Notes: generated by a model not told the origin, from the sequence alone. Positions 42,906-53,340 are shown, counted from the first letter of the stretch. The stretch: DNA of 64,000 bases from Rhizobium sp. BK196 (GCF_014193255.1 NZ_JACHZB010000001.1:1-64000); one strand, 5' to 3'. Numbers and translations: made by a program.

Positions 42906-44264
42906 CTATTTGCAGACGGCTCGTCCGCCCCTGCGCGACATCAGATCGAAGTGGAAATGGTTCCAGTGCTCCGGATTATAGCCGGGGCCGAGCACGGTCG
43001 TGAAGTAATTGCAGCTGTCGCTGCGCACGGCCTTCAGCAGGCGCCCTTCGCGGAAGGAGAACAGTCCCTTCTTGCGCACATCGATTTCATGGCCGTCTTT
43101 CAGCACGAACTTGCCGACATCGATGGCGTTGCCTTTCGCGTGTTCCGATATCGGATTGTATCTCTGGCGGCTGTTGTTCATGCGCCGGCAGGAATAGCCG
43201 CCGAGCGGCTCGATGGTGCGAATGCCGGTCCAGTAGCGGAATCGGGCCGACGGTGCGAGTTCGTTCTTCACCCATTTGGCGAAGGCGAGTGTTACCTGGC
43301 AATTCAGAACCACCGCCGGCTTGACGCCGATATTACCCGAAAGGCCCTTCAGCGACACCGGATATGGCACTTGGCATGACGGCCCGTTGGAGATCGGCGG
43401 GCGGTCCTCGAAGATCACGCCCATACGCTTCAGTTCGCGCCGACAGGAAAGCTCCGAGGCCGGCATGGCACCGGGATCGACGGGAGTTGCCGGCTCGCTC
43501 ATCATGGGGTTGTTCGGCCGCAGCATGGCGACCTCTTCCGGCTCATCCTCTTCCGGTACGCGCGTCGGCGCAAGAACCGGGCTGCCGTCGCTCCAGGTCT
43601 GCGCGCGGTTGCCTGCGGCGCGCATCGGCGCACGGCTCATCTGGCTGGCTGCGACCGGCTGCGGCATGGTCCGCTGGTTGAGTTGTCTCGGATTATCGGT
43701 GCCGATACCGTCGACGACTGGCTGGGTGGCATTGCCCTCGGCAATCTGCTGCTGCTCGTCCTGCGCCAGCCCCACCACCGGCTCGTTATCAGATCCGGCG
43801 CCGAGTTCCTCATCCATATTGACGCCCCCTTCGGGAACGGCGAGCGGCTTCACGCCGCCCCAGTTGCCGCCGGATGCCTCTTGCTGCTGGCCCTGTTGCT
43901 GGGCGAGCGCCTCGTCGCTGTCGATCATCGGCAAGCGCCGCCGCCCTTGCTGGGGCGTGCCCATGGGCGCCGATGGCTGTGCCGGGGCGCGCATCTGCTG
44001 GCCCGTTCCGGCAAGGTTTGGCGTATCGAGATAATCGATCTGGCCCTGCGTATTGCCGACGGGAGCGCTGGCGGCAGGATAGGGTTGCTGGCTCTCGACC
44101 GTCGCCATGCGCGCGGCCCCGCGCGCCGGCGTGATGGAGCTAACCCTGGTGCCATGATCGACATTCTCAGGCGGCACCAGGCCGTCGCTGATCGAACAGG
44201 TCGTCAATGCCGCAGAAAGCAGGACTGGCAAGGCGGTACGCCGGAGAAGGGAAAGGAACGCCAT
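42906..44264 (-). CDS. Extensin-like family exported protein
   Basis: 452 aa. The N-terminal signal LLRRTALPVLLSAALTTC may be a lipobox (TTC). About 230 residues of Gln/Pro-rich low-complexity linker follow (QQQGQQQEASGG). The C-terminal 190 residues are the extensin-like C domain (PF06904): LSCRRELKRMGV, SEHAKGNAIDVGKFVL and GYNPEHWNHFHFDL, where the His/Asp residues look like a LAS-type (peptidase M15-like) zinc site. A peptidoglycan-active envelope role is plausible. Confidence 0.9.
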   Translation of the reverse strand: MAFLSLLRRTALPVLLSAALTTCSISDGLVPPENVDHGTRVSSITPARGAARMATVESQQPYPAASAPVGNTQGQIDYLDTPNLAGTGQQMRAPAQPSAPMGTPQQGRRRLPMIDSDEALAQQQGQQQEASGGNWGGVKPLAVPEGGVNMDEELGAGSDNEPVVGLAQDEQQQIAEGNATQPVVDGIGTDNPRQLNQRTMPQPVAASQMSRAPMRAAGNRAQTWSDGSPVLAPTRVPEEDEPEEVAMLRPNNPMMSEPATPVDPGAMPASELSCRRELKRMGVIFEDRPPISNGPSCQVPYPVSLKGLSGNIGVKPAVVLNCQVTLAFAKWVKNELAPSARFRYWTGIRTIEPLGGYSCRRMNNSRQRYNPISEHAKGNAIDVGKFVLKDGHEIDVRKKGLFSFREGRLLKAVRSDSCNYFTTVLGPGYNPEHWNHFHFDLMSRRGGRAVCK

Positions 44265-44485
44265 ACTATCGCTTCCGCATGCGGCCTGTGATCGGAAAAC
44301 CTCGATTCAAATTTAATTAAAAACGGTGAATGAAAGCTTTACGTGTGGAGAATGGTTTATCGTGAGGGTCAACACTCGCTGGAGAGGTATCTCCACACCG
44401 CGGGATTAGAGGATGCCCTTGAAAGCCGTTTGGTGAGCCGGTCCGCTCAAGCTTTCCACCGCACATCGCGAAAGGCGCAAACGAA

Positions 44486-44867
44486 ATGAACACACTTGAA
44501 ATCCGCATCGAAGAAATCCGTGCACGCGAGGAGGCCTTGCATCGGCCGGAGATACGCCGCTCCCGCCAGGCCTTGGAAGACCTGCTGGCGGAGAGCTTTT
44601 GCGAATTCGGCGCATCGGTGACAGTTTATCGGCGCGCCGACATGATCGAACTTCTGCTGCGGGAAACCGACAGCGCCGGTAACGGCGAACTTTATTCCGG
44701 CGACTATGCCTTAAGACCGATCTCGGCCGATGCTGCTCTGCTGACCTACCGCACATGGCGCAAGCAGGCGGAGATCAGAGCGGCATGTGCTGCGCAGCTC
44801 AATCTGGAAATACGACGGACGGCGCTGGCAGATGCTCTTCCACCAGGGCACGCCGACACGGCACTAG
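44486..44867 (+). pseudogene. DUF4440/NTF2-like gene broken by a +1 frameshift
   Basis: The frame opened at ATG 44486 gives LEIRIEEIRAREEALHRPE through LLTYRTWRKQ, an NTF2-like DUF4440 protein. After about 44760 the expected continuation (SERHVLRSSIWKYDGRRWQM, then LFHQGTPTRH and TAG at 44867) is found in the next frame, so one extra base lies near 44758-44775. Corrected length is 126 aa, normal for the family. Without correction the frame runs on and fuses in frame to the following gene. Either a sequencing error or a real mutation. Confidence 0.8.
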
Positions 44868-44995
44868 CGCCACAAGCGGATCGTCGATCCGGCGCCGGCG
44901 CCTCCGCGAAGGCCGGTCATTGCTTTGGGCCTATTGGCATCCCCAGCCGGCACCATACCTACTGCACCATGAGCCCGTACTCAGGAAAACAACCG

Positions 44996-45427
44996 ATGGA
45001 AGCGGCAGTAGAAAAATTACTCGAGCGCTACCAACGCCTTTTCCGGCAGGCACTCGCCGGCAAAGCCGATATGGATGAGGTCGCCACCCTCTATGCCTCC
45101 GATGTCATCGCCGCCTCGCCTGCCGGAGTCAGGTCCAGCAAGAATGACGATGGACTCAAGCGGATGATGGCGCAGGGTTATGAGCGCTATCGCTCCATTG
45201 GCACCAAGGAGATGACGCTTCGGCATATTCGCCTTTCGACGGTCGATGAGAGCCACTGTGTTGCCCGTGTCGCCTGGAGGGCAACTTATGCCCACAAGGA
45301 CCAACCGGACACCGACATTGACTTCGAGGTCCATTACCTCGTGCAGGTTCTGGATGGAGATGCGAAAGTCTTCGGCTGGGTCTCCGGCGACGAGCAGGCG
45401 CTCTTGAAGCAGCATGGTATCGGCTGA
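44996..45427 (+). CDS. NTF2-like (SnoaL-type) protein
   Basis: 143 aa: MEAAVEKLLERYQRLFRQAL, YASDVIAASPAG, and alternating strands to FEVHYLVQVLDGDAKVFGWVSGDEQ, a cone-shaped NTF2-like fold. Function unknown. AGGA lies 9 nt before ATG 44996. Its frame is open back into the frameshifted DUF4440 gene, so an automated caller may merge the two. Confidence 0.75.
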   Translation: MEAAVEKLLERYQRLFRQALAGKADMDEVATLYASDVIAASPAGVRSSKNDDGLKRMMAQGYERYRSIGTKEMTLRHIRLSTVDESHCVARVAWRATYAHKDQPDTDIDFEVHYLVQVLDGDAKVFGWVSGDEQALLKQHGIG

Positions 45428-45466
45428 CGCGCTGCCAGACCTGACCTGTCTTCGGAGGAAAAACAT

Positions 45467-45495
45467 AGGGCCGCGGCAACCAACGCCGCGGCCCT
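45467..45495. terminator. Bidirectional terminator
   Basis: Perfect 11-bp arms AGGGCCGCGGC/GCCGCGGCCCT with a 7-nt loop between two convergent genes. The minus side continues TATGTTTTT. Confidence 0.75.
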
Positions 45496-45517
45496 TTGTC
45501 GTCACATCAGCAGCCTG

Positions 45518-47338
45518 TCAAGCCGCCCGGCCGTACTGGGCACCCTGCCCGGCCTGACCGCGCAGCCGGAACTTCGACAGCAGCGCCCGCAGTTGCTGGC
45601 TTTCCTCCGCAAGGGTCTGGCTGGCGGCCGTGGTCTCCTCGACCATCGCCGCATTCTGCTGGGTCATCTGGTCCATATGATTGACCGAGGTGTTGATCTC
45701 GTGCAGCCCGGTCGCCTGTTCGCGGGCGGCGGTGGCGATGGTGTCGACATGGGCGTTGACGCGGTTCACCAGGGCCTCGATTTCGACCAGCGCATCGCCG
45801 GTGGAGCGCACCAGCGCCACGCCGCCTTCGACTTCGGCTGCCGAGCTCGAAATCAGCGTCTTGATCTCCTTGGCCGCATTGGCCGAGCGCTGCGCCAGCT
45901 CGCGTACTTCCTGCGCCACAACGGCAAAACCGCGGCCCGCCTCGCCCGCACGGGCCGCTTCCACGCCGGCGTTCAGCGCCAGGAGGTTGGTCTGGAAGGC
46001 GATCTCGTCGATGACGCCGATGATCTGGCTGATGCGGCTTGAACTATTCTCGATGCGGCTCATGGCCGAGACGGCATTGCGGACGATCTCGCCGGATTTG
46101 CCGGCACTCGTCTTCGTCTCCGCCACCATGTTGCGTGCCTCATTGGCACGCTCGGAGGCAGTGCGCACCGTGGCGGTGATCTCGTCCAGCGCGGCTGCCG
46201 TCTCTTCGAGCGCTGCGGCCTGCTGCTCGGTGCGCTTGGAGAGGTTGTTGGTCGCCTCGCTGATATCTCGGGCGCTGTCATTGACGACATGGCTCGATTC
46301 CGCGATCGCATTGATGACGCTGTTCAACGCATCGACGGCGGCGTTGAAGTCGGACCTGAGCTTGGCGTAATCCTGGCCGAGATCATCGATTGCAACCGTC
46401 AGGTCACCCGCTGCAAGCCGTTCCAGCCCGGCGCCGAGCGCGCGCATCGCCGCCGTCTGGCGTTCGGAGGACGAGCGCAGGCTCGCCTCGTTGCCGCGCC
46501 GCTCGCTTTCGATCTCCTGCCGGCGCTCGTCTTCGCGAACGCGCAGTTCCGCCCGCTCGGCAACGGAGTCGCGCAGCACGATCAGCGATTTCGCCATCTG
46601 GCCGATCTCGTCGCGCCGGTCGGCGTCTGATATCTCCACGGAAGCGTCTTCGTCGGCAATCGCATTCATAGCGGCCTTCAGACGTGCAACCGGCGTCGTC
46701 ACGCTGCGCACGATGGCATAGGCGATGGCGAGGGTGGCGATGGCGCCGATCAGGCAGAGAGCCGCGGCCCAGATCGCATTCTGGCGATAGAGCGCAGCAA
46801 GGTCATCCGCATAGACGCCGGTGCCGACGACCCAGCCCCAGGGCTGAAAACCTGCCACGTGCGAATATTTCAGCACCGGCTGGTCGGCGCCGGGTTTCGG
46901 CCAATAGTAATCTACGAAGCCCTGCCCGTTCGCCTTCACCGTATTGACGAATTCAACGAACAGGAACTTGCCGTTCGGGTCCTTGTTCTGTGTGAGATCC
47001 TTGCCGTTGAGTTCGGGCTTGACCGGATGCATCACCATGACAGGATGCATGTCGTTGATCCAGAAATAGCCGGTACCGCCGCCGTAGCGCATCGAGGCGA
47101 TTACTTCCTTGGCGGCCTCCTGCGCCTGCTCGCGGGTCATCGTGCCCGCTTGCTCCAGCTTGTAATATTTATCGAAGATGGCAAGCGCCGTGGCGTCCAT
47201 CTGCGCCAGACCGGCTTTGCGCTCGGCCTCCAGCTCCTGATAGGAATAGTTGAGAAAGAAGATCATCGTCGCGGCCAGCACGACAAGCGCGAAGGCGACG
47301 AGGCTGTAGAGGCGGGTTGAAATCCTGATGTTGCGCAT
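45518..47338 (-). CDS. Methyl-accepting chemotaxis protein with Cache sensor
   Basis: 606 aa. TM1 about 10-30, periplasmic sCache_2-type domain about 35-185 ([47 protein letters not shown]), TM2 about 190-210, HAMP, then the signalling domain with [20 protein letters not shown] and [20 protein letters not shown]. No CheR-tether pentapeptide at the C-terminus (ends YGRAA). Cache domains of this type bind small carboxylates. Confidence 0.94.
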   Translation of the reverse strand: MRNIRISTRLYSLVAFALVVLAATMIFFLNYSYQELEAERKAGLAQMDATALAIFDKYYKLEQAGTMTREQAQEAAKEVIASMRYGGGTGYFWINDMHPVMVMHPVKPELNGKDLTQNKDPNGKFLFVEFVNTVKANGQGFVDYYWPKPGADQPVLKYSHVAGFQPWGWVVGTGVYADDLAALYRQNAIWAAALCLIGAIATLAIAYAIVRSVTTPVARLKAAMNAIADEDASVEISDADRRDEIGQMAKSLIVLRDSVAERAELRVREDERRQEIESERRGNEASLRSSSERQTAAMRALGAGLERLAAGDLTVAIDDLGQDYAKLRSDFNAAVDALNSVINAIAESSHVVNDSARDISEATNNLSKRTEQQAAALEETAAALDEITATVRTASERANEARNMVAETKTSAGKSGEIVRNAVSAMSRIENSSSRISQIIGVIDEIAFQTNLLALNAGVEAARAGEAGRGFAVVAQEVRELAQRSANAAKEIKTLISSSAAEVEGGVALVRSTGDALVEIEALVNRVNAHVDTIATAAREQATGLHEINTSVNHMDQMTQQNAAMVEETTAASQTLAEESQQLRALLSKFRLRGQAGQGAQYGRAA

Positions 47339-47634
47339 GGGGTTCCGGCGGCTCTCATATGTGACAATGAACAGATACTGATGGAGGTCGCTTACCGGAC
47401 GGTAAAACTTGATTAGAATATTTTGAAAAAACGCTGCGTGAGGCGATCAGGCGGCCACGCTGCAACATCAAGCAATTGAATTCAAACCGCATTTAAACGG
47501 CTGACGATTTTGCGCAACCAGCCGATATCTTTCGGGCACACGGCCCGAACAGTCGGTTTTGCGGGCCTTCGCACCGCCTGGCCTTTGCATTAGGGTGACT
47601 CTACATGAATCACCGGCCAGATAAGGAGCCCTTG

Positions 47635-48021
47635 ATGACCGATGCCGCCAAGCCGACAGGCGAACTCACCTTGCGTACGCTCGCCATGCCTGGAGACGCC
47701 AATCCGGCCGGCGATATTTTCGGCGGCTGGGTCATGGCGCAGATGGACCTGGCGAGCGGCATCCGCGCCGCCGAGCGCGCAAGGGGCCGCGTCGTCACCG
47801 CCGCGGTCAAGGAAATGGCCTTCGAACTGCCGGTCAAGATCGGCGATACGCTGTCGATCTATACCCATGTGGAGCGCGTCGGGCGCACTTCGATCACGCT
47901 GCGAGTGGAAGCCTGGGCGCACCGCTCACGCTACAACCAGCAGGAAAAGGTCACCGCAGGCACCTTCATCATGGTGGCGCTGGACGAGGACGGCAAACCC
48001 AAGGTCGTCCCCCAGGAGTGA
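47635..48021 (+). CDS. Acyl-CoA thioesterase, YciA-type hotdog
   Basis: 128 aa. LTLRTLAMPGDANPAGDIFGGWVMAQMD carries the catalytic Asp-loop of YciA thioesterases; YTHVERVGRTSITLRVEAW follows. It hydrolyses acyl-CoA, probably with broad chain length. AAGGAG lies 6 nt before ATG 47635. Confidence 0.92.
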   Translation: MTDAAKPTGELTLRTLAMPGDANPAGDIFGGWVMAQMDLASGIRAAERARGRVVTAAVKEMAFELPVKIGDTLSIYTHVERVGRTSITLRVEAWAHRSRYNQQEKVTAGTFIMVALDEDGKPKVVPQE

Positions 48022-48022
48022 G

Positions 48023-48610
48023 ATGATGCAGGCGGCCGCGACACCGGAAGTCTACGTCTACATCCGCACCGTGATGTCGATGGTGATCGGCCTCTCGCTC
48101 GCCCGCTTGCTGACCGGCCTCGGCGGCATCGTGCAATCGCCCGGCAAGTTCAGGGTCTATTGGGTGCATCTCGGCTGGGTCGCCTCGATGTTCCTGTTCA
48201 TCATCCATTTCTGGTGGTGGGAGTATCGCCTGCAGTCGCTCGCCGTCATCTCCTTCGGCGTCTACCTCTTCCTCATCAGTTTCTGCTGCCTGTTCTTCTT
48301 CCTTTGCGTGCTGATCTTCCCGACGACGATCGAGGATTACGGCGGCTACGAGGAATATTTCATCTCCCGGCGGCGCTGGTTCTTCGGCATGCTGGCTGTG
48401 ACCTATGTGGTGGATTTTCTCGACACGCTGCTGAAGGGGAAAGCATATCTCGCGGCGCTCGGATGGGAATACCCGGTGAGGAATGCCGTCTATATCGTTC
48501 TGTGTATCGTAGCCGCGTGGACGGCGAACCGCCGGTTTCATGCGGTGTTCGTGAGCATTGGCCTCATCTACCAGATTACGTGGATCTTCCGGCTGTATGA
48601 TTTCATTTGA
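48023..48610 (+). CDS. Integral membrane protein of unknown function
   Basis: 195 aa with five or six membrane helices (VYIRTVMSMVIGLSLARLLTG; VHLGWVASMFLFIIHFWWWEY; LISFCCLFFFLCVLIFP). No family recognised. It starts 1 nt after the thioesterase stop, with GGAG 4 nt upstream, so it is co-transcribed. Confidence 0.75.
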   Translation: MMQAAATPEVYVYIRTVMSMVIGLSLARLLTGLGGIVQSPGKFRVYWVHLGWVASMFLFIIHFWWWEYRLQSLAVISFGVYLFLISFCCLFFFLCVLIFPTTIEDYGGYEEYFISRRRWFFGMLAVTYVVDFLDTLLKGKAYLAALGWEYPVRNAVYIVLCIVAAWTANRRFHAVFVSIGLIYQITWIFRLYDFI

Positions 48611-48623
48611 GGCCTCGCTTCTT

Positions 48624-48653
48624 CCTCATTGCTGTGTTTGTCACAGAATGAGG
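48624..48653. terminator. Hairpin terminator between convergent genes
   Basis: CCTCATT/AATGAGG with an inner CTGTG/CACAG stem and TTTGT loop, in the 57-bp gap between the membrane protein and DUF1501 genes. Confidence 0.55.
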
Positions 48654-48667
48654 GAGGTGAGGATGCC

Positions 48668-49840
48668 TCAAGCCCGCAAAAACTGCGACCCCTTGTCGAA
48701 ACTCAGCCCCGGGAAAATGTTCCCAGTCAGGTCCCCGGCCGACACATCGAATTGCCGATAAAGCATCGCCGCCGCCAGTTCCCGCACGTCGGCGGTCGGC
48801 ATCAGGTCGCGATCGTCGAGCAGGCTGCCATCGGCAATCCCCGGCCATTTACCGAGAATGCGCCCGCCATCGATTGCTCCGCCCGCCAGCACCGCGCAGC
48901 CGCCCGTGCCATGGTCCGTGCCGCCGGAACCGTTCTCGCGCACCGTCCGGCCGAATTCGGTCATGGCGAGCACCACCGTCTTCGACCAGAGACCGGCCCC
49001 CATCGTCGCCTTCAATGTCGTGATCGCCTGTGCCAGATCCTGCACCGGCCGCTTGAACTGGTTAAGCTGGCCGACATGCGTATCCCAGCCGGTGATTGAG
49101 AAGCTGGCAATGCGGTAATCGCCCTTCAGCATGTTGCCGGCAAGAGCCGCCACATCGGTGATCTTCTCGCCGCGCTGGCTGAAAGGTTCAGCCATCATGG
49201 AAGCGCTGTTGGCCCGCATCGCCTCGTCCATCGCCTTGGCAAAGGCCGGATCGCCGGCATAGAGGCGCATCAGGAACTGCATCTCGTCCTTGGCAGGTCC
49301 GAGATTGGAATCGGAAGCCCAGACATCGACATTGTTGGGGCCCGTCAGGATCAGCTCCGTGGAGGTGTTGACGTCGATCGCCTTTCGCGCCTCCGACCGC
49401 GGGATGACGGCAAGCGCCCGATTGAGCCAGCCGGTCCTCTCCTCGGCCACATGCTCGCCGCCGGATTCCAGCATGTCCTGCCCGTCGAAGTGGCTGCGCT
49501 GGTCGCGATAGGGCGTCGAAACGGCATGGACGAAAGAAAGCTCCTTCGCCTTCCAGAGCGGCATCAGATCGGCGGCCGCCGGGTTCAGGCCGAAATGCCC
49601 GTCGAGATCGATGAGCCCCTTGTCCGGCGTCAGCGCCAAGGTCGGCCGAAAAGCCGCAAAACCGGCATCGCCGTAAGGCTGTACGAGATCGAGCCCGTCC
49701 ATCGCGCCACGCAGCACGATCGTCACGAACCTGTTTTCGCCTGGCATCGCCGCGAAAGTGACGGGCGTGACGATGGGTGCTGCGGCAAGACAGCAGGCGG
49801 AGGCAAGGAAACCGCGCCGGGAAAGCGTAAACTCTGTCAT
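48668..49840 (-). CDS. DUF1501 family protein with Tat signal
   Basis: 390 aa. Twin-arginine signal LSRRGFLASACCLAAAP, then the DUF1501 (PF07394) core: LRGAMDGLDLVQPYGD, RDQRSHFDGQDML, TEFGRTVRENGSGGTDHGTGG, with conserved His/Asp like the alkaline phosphatase superfamily. Exported folded. The gene pair DUF1800-DUF1501 recurs in many bacteria; function is undefined. Confidence 0.9.
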   Translation of the reverse strand: MTEFTLSRRGFLASACCLAAAPIVTPVTFAAMPGENRFVTIVLRGAMDGLDLVQPYGDAGFAAFRPTLALTPDKGLIDLDGHFGLNPAAADLMPLWKAKELSFVHAVSTPYRDQRSHFDGQDMLESGGEHVAEERTGWLNRALAVIPRSEARKAIDVNTSTELILTGPNNVDVWASDSNLGPAKDEMQFLMRLYAGDPAFAKAMDEAMRANSASMMAEPFSQRGEKITDVAALAGNMLKGDYRIASFSITGWDTHVGQLNQFKRPVQDLAQAITTLKATMGAGLWSKTVVLAMTEFGRTVRENGSGGTDHGTGGCAVLAGGAIDGGRILGKWPGIADGSLLDDRDLMPTADVRELAAAMLYRQFDVSAGDLTGNIFPGLSFDKGSQFLRA

Positions 49841-49849
49841 GACAGGCTC

Positions 49850-51418
49850 CTATCGGCGATTGAATTCGGGAGAAGCGAGCACCAGCGTCAAGCCGCTGAT
49901 CTTGTTCGGTGTCTGCGACACGACACGGATCGTCTCGTCACGGGCGGCATCGGCGAGCGTTGCTTTCAGGAATTCGCGCGGATCGGCATCCTTGCCGAAC
50001 TGGGCGTTGGCGCGGCGTGCCCATGACAGGCGCTCCGAAAGCTGGCTTGCGGTAATCCAGGCGGAAAAATTTTCCTCGAAGCCGGCCGGGCTTGGCGGCA
50101 GCCACGTCGGCTGGCCCATGCGGCGAAGAGCGCCCTGCCCGAGCGCGCGCGCCATCTGGAAAGCCTTGCGCCGCTTGATCCTGGCCTCGTCATCGAGGCT
50201 CGGCGGCGCGTTCATTGCCTGAGCATCGGGCGCTTCAGTATCAGGAGCTTGCGCATCCGGCGATCGCCTATCCGATTCGGCATCCTTCGCCCGCGTCATT
50301 GCCATCATGTCGTCGCCATCGCTATCTTCCTGCTGATAGGCCTGCATGAAGGCAGCGACATCGCCCGCGCCCGCGCCGCTGTTCAGCGCCCGAAGCCCGG
50401 TGACGATAAAATCGAAAGGCTGGCGCGCCTTGGCGCCCTCATCCCGCCAAGCGGCCGGATGGTCGAGCATGGCACGGTAGACGGCCGATAGCTCGCCATC
50501 CGTCTTCTTCCATGCTTCACTCATGGCAGCGATCATATCCTGCGGCGGCTGGTCCGAGATGAAATGCACCGCAAGCTTGCGGCTGATATGCTCGGCCGTC
50601 TTCGGATTGGCCGCGAGATCGTCAAGCATCGCGAGATAATCCTCGCGCCTGCGCTTCGCCCCGCCATAGCTCACACCGAGCACTTCATGTCTGCCGGGCT
50701 CGGATATCTGCGGGCGGAAGTCCGTCTCCATCTCCTTCTGGTCGACGGTGAGCCCGGTCAGCACCATGGCCGCCGAGCGCACGTCGGCCTGCGTATAGCC
50801 GCTGCCGGCGCCGAGTGTGTGCAATTCCAGAAGCTCGCGGCCGAGATTTTCGTTCAGTCCCTTATTGCGCCGCATGCCGCCTTGGGAATCCGGCCCGAGC
50901 GACTGGGCCTGATCGAGATAGATCAGCATGGAGGGATGCTCCGTGGCGCGGCGCAGCAGCGTTGCGAATTTCCCGCCCATGTAAGGCCGGATTGCCACTG
51001 CCTCGTAAAGCGGCACGATCAGCCGCATTGGCAGGCTCTTGGCGGCACTCGTGGAAAAATGATTGGTCCAGAAGGTCGCGAGCCGCTCGTTGAAACCATC
51101 GGGCGAAAGCACCGCCTGCATCAGCCGCGCATTGGCATCCATCTGGAAGAGCATCTGCGCGTGGCGCTGCAGAAGCCGCCGCTGCTGCCGGCGATCGAGA
51201 TCGTCGCCATCGGTCTGCCGGATCTGTTTCAGCCGGTCCTGCAGGTCGAGCAGCGCAGCACGCCGCGCCTCGATGCCGCCGACCGGAAAGCGCGGCACGC
51301 TGCCGGCACCGCGCGTTACCTGCGCGATCAGATCATCCTTGGTTTGCGGCAAGGCCTCGCCCGGCCGCAACCCATAGCCGAAACGGATCGCCGCCATCGT
51401 CGGAAAAGACAGGCTCAT
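49850..51418 (-). CDS. DUF1800 family protein
   Basis: 522 aa. AAIRFGYGLRPGEALPQ, TFWTNHFSTSAAKS and LGRELLELHTLGAGSGYTQADV match DUF1800 (PF08811). A low-complexity Asp/Ala segment (PDAQAPDTEAPDAQA) interrupts it near residue 390. ATG 51418 has GGAGG 9 nt upstream. It precedes the DUF1501 gene by 9 nt and is co-transcribed with it. Confidence 0.9.
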   Translation of the reverse strand: MSLSFPTMAAIRFGYGLRPGEALPQTKDDLIAQVTRGAGSVPRFPVGGIEARRAALLDLQDRLKQIRQTDGDDLDRRQQRRLLQRHAQMLFQMDANARLMQAVLSPDGFNERLATFWTNHFSTSAAKSLPMRLIVPLYEAVAIRPYMGGKFATLLRRATEHPSMLIYLDQAQSLGPDSQGGMRRNKGLNENLGRELLELHTLGAGSGYTQADVRSAAMVLTGLTVDQKEMETDFRPQISEPGRHEVLGVSYGGAKRRREDYLAMLDDLAANPKTAEHISRKLAVHFISDQPPQDMIAAMSEAWKKTDGELSAVYRAMLDHPAAWRDEGAKARQPFDFIVTGLRALNSGAGAGDVAAFMQAYQQEDSDGDDMMAMTRAKDAESDRRSPDAQAPDTEAPDAQAMNAPPSLDDEARIKRRKAFQMARALGQGALRRMGQPTWLPPSPAGFEENFSAWITASQLSERLSWARRANAQFGKDADPREFLKATLADAARDETIRVVSQTPNKISGLTLVLASPEFNRR

Positions 51419-51696
51419 GACCACTCACCTCCTCATCACCAGACGGTGACAGGGTCTCAGCCAATTGCGACGGCAGTCTGTAGGAAATGCGGCGATTTTC
51501 CGACATGGACGATTTGTAATCTATTGAAATCGTTAGGATAGACAGGTTGCATCGCCGCATTTGCCACGCTGCCTGCCCTTGCGTCGTCGACTTTGTCAAA
51601 GCCTGCGAAGCGGCGGACACACAGGTCGAACCTGTCGTCATCGTCTGGTAGTGGCGGCCGGCGACAGAGTCTCCAGCCTCCCGGGCAGATATCCCG

Positions 51697-52050
51697 TCAA
51701 CCCCGGAAGATGAAGGACGCGCCGATAGCAATCAGCGCAAAGCCGATGGCATGGTTCCAGGTCAGGTCCTCGCCAAGCCAGAAAATCGAGAAGCCGGCAA
51801 AGACGATCAGCGTAATGACCTCTTGCATCGTCTTCAGCTGCGCCGTCGAATAGACGGCCGAGCCGATGCGGTTGGCGGGAACCGCCAGGCAATATTCGAA
51901 GAAGGCGATGCCCCAGCTGGCGAGAATGGCGAGGAAGATCGCGCTGCCCTTGTGCTTCAGATGCCCATACCAGGCAAAGGTCATGAAGATGTTGGAGGCA
52001 AAGAGCATGATCACCGGCCAGAAGGCGGCCGGGTTGAGCGAAAACGGCAT
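51697..52050 (-). CDS. DMT-like DUF486 membrane protein
   Basis: 117 aa, four helices: PVIMLFASNIFMTFAWYGHL, FEYCLAVPANRIGSAVYSTAQLKTMQEV and the end GFALIAIGASFIFRG match DUF486 (PF04342), related to small multidrug-resistance-type proteins. Function unknown. Single gene. Confidence 0.9.
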   Translation of the reverse strand: MPFSLNPAAFWPVIMLFASNIFMTFAWYGHLKHKGSAIFLAILASWGIAFFEYCLAVPANRIGSAVYSTAQLKTMQEVITLIVFAGFSIFWLGEDLTWNHAIGFALIAIGASFIFRG

Positions 52051-52137
52051 GGGCTGATCCTGTAGGTGAAGCCGAAAGTGGACCGCACGGTTAGCAGCGG
52101 TTTTCAGGCAATCAAGCCTTGATCGACTAATATTGCC

Positions 52138-53340
52138 TCAGCCGCCGTGCTTTTCCGATGCGCGATAAAGACGCGGGCTCGACATGTCGCTGGGCGGCTC
52201 GCCCTCGACCATCACCTTGTTTCGCCCTGCGTCCTTTGCGGCGTACAGCGCCTTGTCGGCCCGCGCGATCTGCTCATAGAGAGAATGATCGGCAGAATTG
52301 GCGGCGGCGACACCGAAGCTTGCGGTGATCCCGCCGTCGAAACCGATCGGCCCGCCGTCGAAGCCGTTCGGCTTGCGGTTAGCGCTGGCAAAGGCAAGAC
52401 GCAGCCGGTTGGCGAAATCGGCAGCCGAAGCCAGCGGCGTTGCCGGCAGGAAGATCACGAATTCCTCGCCACCGAACCGCGCCGCAAAGCAGCCCTCCGG
52501 CAGCCGCGCCTGCAGCATCTCGGCAAAGGCGCGGATCACCTCGTCGCCGGGTCCGTGGCCAAACGTGTCGTTCACCCATTTGAAATTGTCGATGTCGCAG
52601 ATGATGACGGCGCCTTGCGCCCCTTTCCTCTCCTCGACCATGCGATCGAAGCCACGCCGGTTCAGCATGCCGGTCATCGGATCGCGCTCCGCGGCGTCGC
52701 GATGCGCGGCGATCGTATCGAGCGTCGTTGCCGCAAGCGCCGAAAGCGCAAACATCAGCGCCAGGATGGAAGCCGTCGCCTGCATCGTGAAGGCATATTG
52801 CGACGAGATGAAATCCTCGTGGCCGCCATAAGATGGCACGATGAAGACGAAGACCACATTGCGGATGATGATATCGGCAACGACGAGGCCGGAGACGGCA
52901 AGCAGCAGCTTGTCAGCCGCATGGCGCATGTGCCGCAGACTGACAGCGACAGCAAAGCCGAGCAGCGCCACGCAGGCAAGATCGTTCAGCAGGAACTCTG
53001 CTGGAATGCTGACGGCCACCAGCGCCGCATAGAGCATGCCCGCATACATCAACCCGGCAAAGGCAAGACGCAGCCGGAAATAGGAAGGCCGTTTGAAACG
53101 GGCGAGCACTGCGCCGGAATAGAAAATGAACGCGAGAAGGAACAACGCATCGGCAATGGCAGAGGCGGTGCGCTCTTCAAGCAGGCTATCGAAAAGCGGA
53201 ACGGAAAACGCGGCCGCAGAGAAAAGATAGCCCGGCCCCCACAATTTCGCTTCCCGCGACCCGAACCGGCCGACGAGCAGGAAGGTGCAGCCGAAAATCA
53301 GCATCATGACCGGCAGCAGGAAGGCGAAATTACTATCCAT
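52138..53340 (-). CDS. Diguanylate cyclase (GGDEF), membrane-bound
   Basis: 400 aa. Six to eight helices at about 5-220 form an unassigned membrane sensor. The GGDEF domain follows: DPMTGMLNRRGFD, ICDIDNFKWVNDTFGHGPGD and RFGGEEFVIFLP with an intact catalytic loop GGEEF. The RxxD product-inhibition site five residues before it is absent. It should make cyclic di-GMP. No EAL domain. GAGGGG lies just before ATG 53340. Confidence 0.93.
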   Translation of the reverse strand: MDSNFAFLLPVMMLIFGCTFLLVGRFGSREAKLWGPGYLFSAAAFSVPLFDSLLEERTASAIADALFLLAFIFYSGAVLARFKRPSYFRLRLAFAGLMYAGMLYAALVAVSIPAEFLLNDLACVALLGFAVAVSLRHMRHAADKLLLAVSGLVVADIIIRNVVFVFIVPSYGGHEDFISSQYAFTMQATASILALMFALSALAATTLDTIAAHRDAAERDPMTGMLNRRGFDRMVEERKGAQGAVIICDIDNFKWVNDTFGHGPGDEVIRAFAEMLQARLPEGCFAARFGGEEFVIFLPATPLASAADFANRLRLAFASANRKPNGFDGGPIGFDGGITASFGVAAANSADHSLYEQIARADKALYAAKDAGRNKVMVEGEPPSDMSSPRLYRASEKHGG

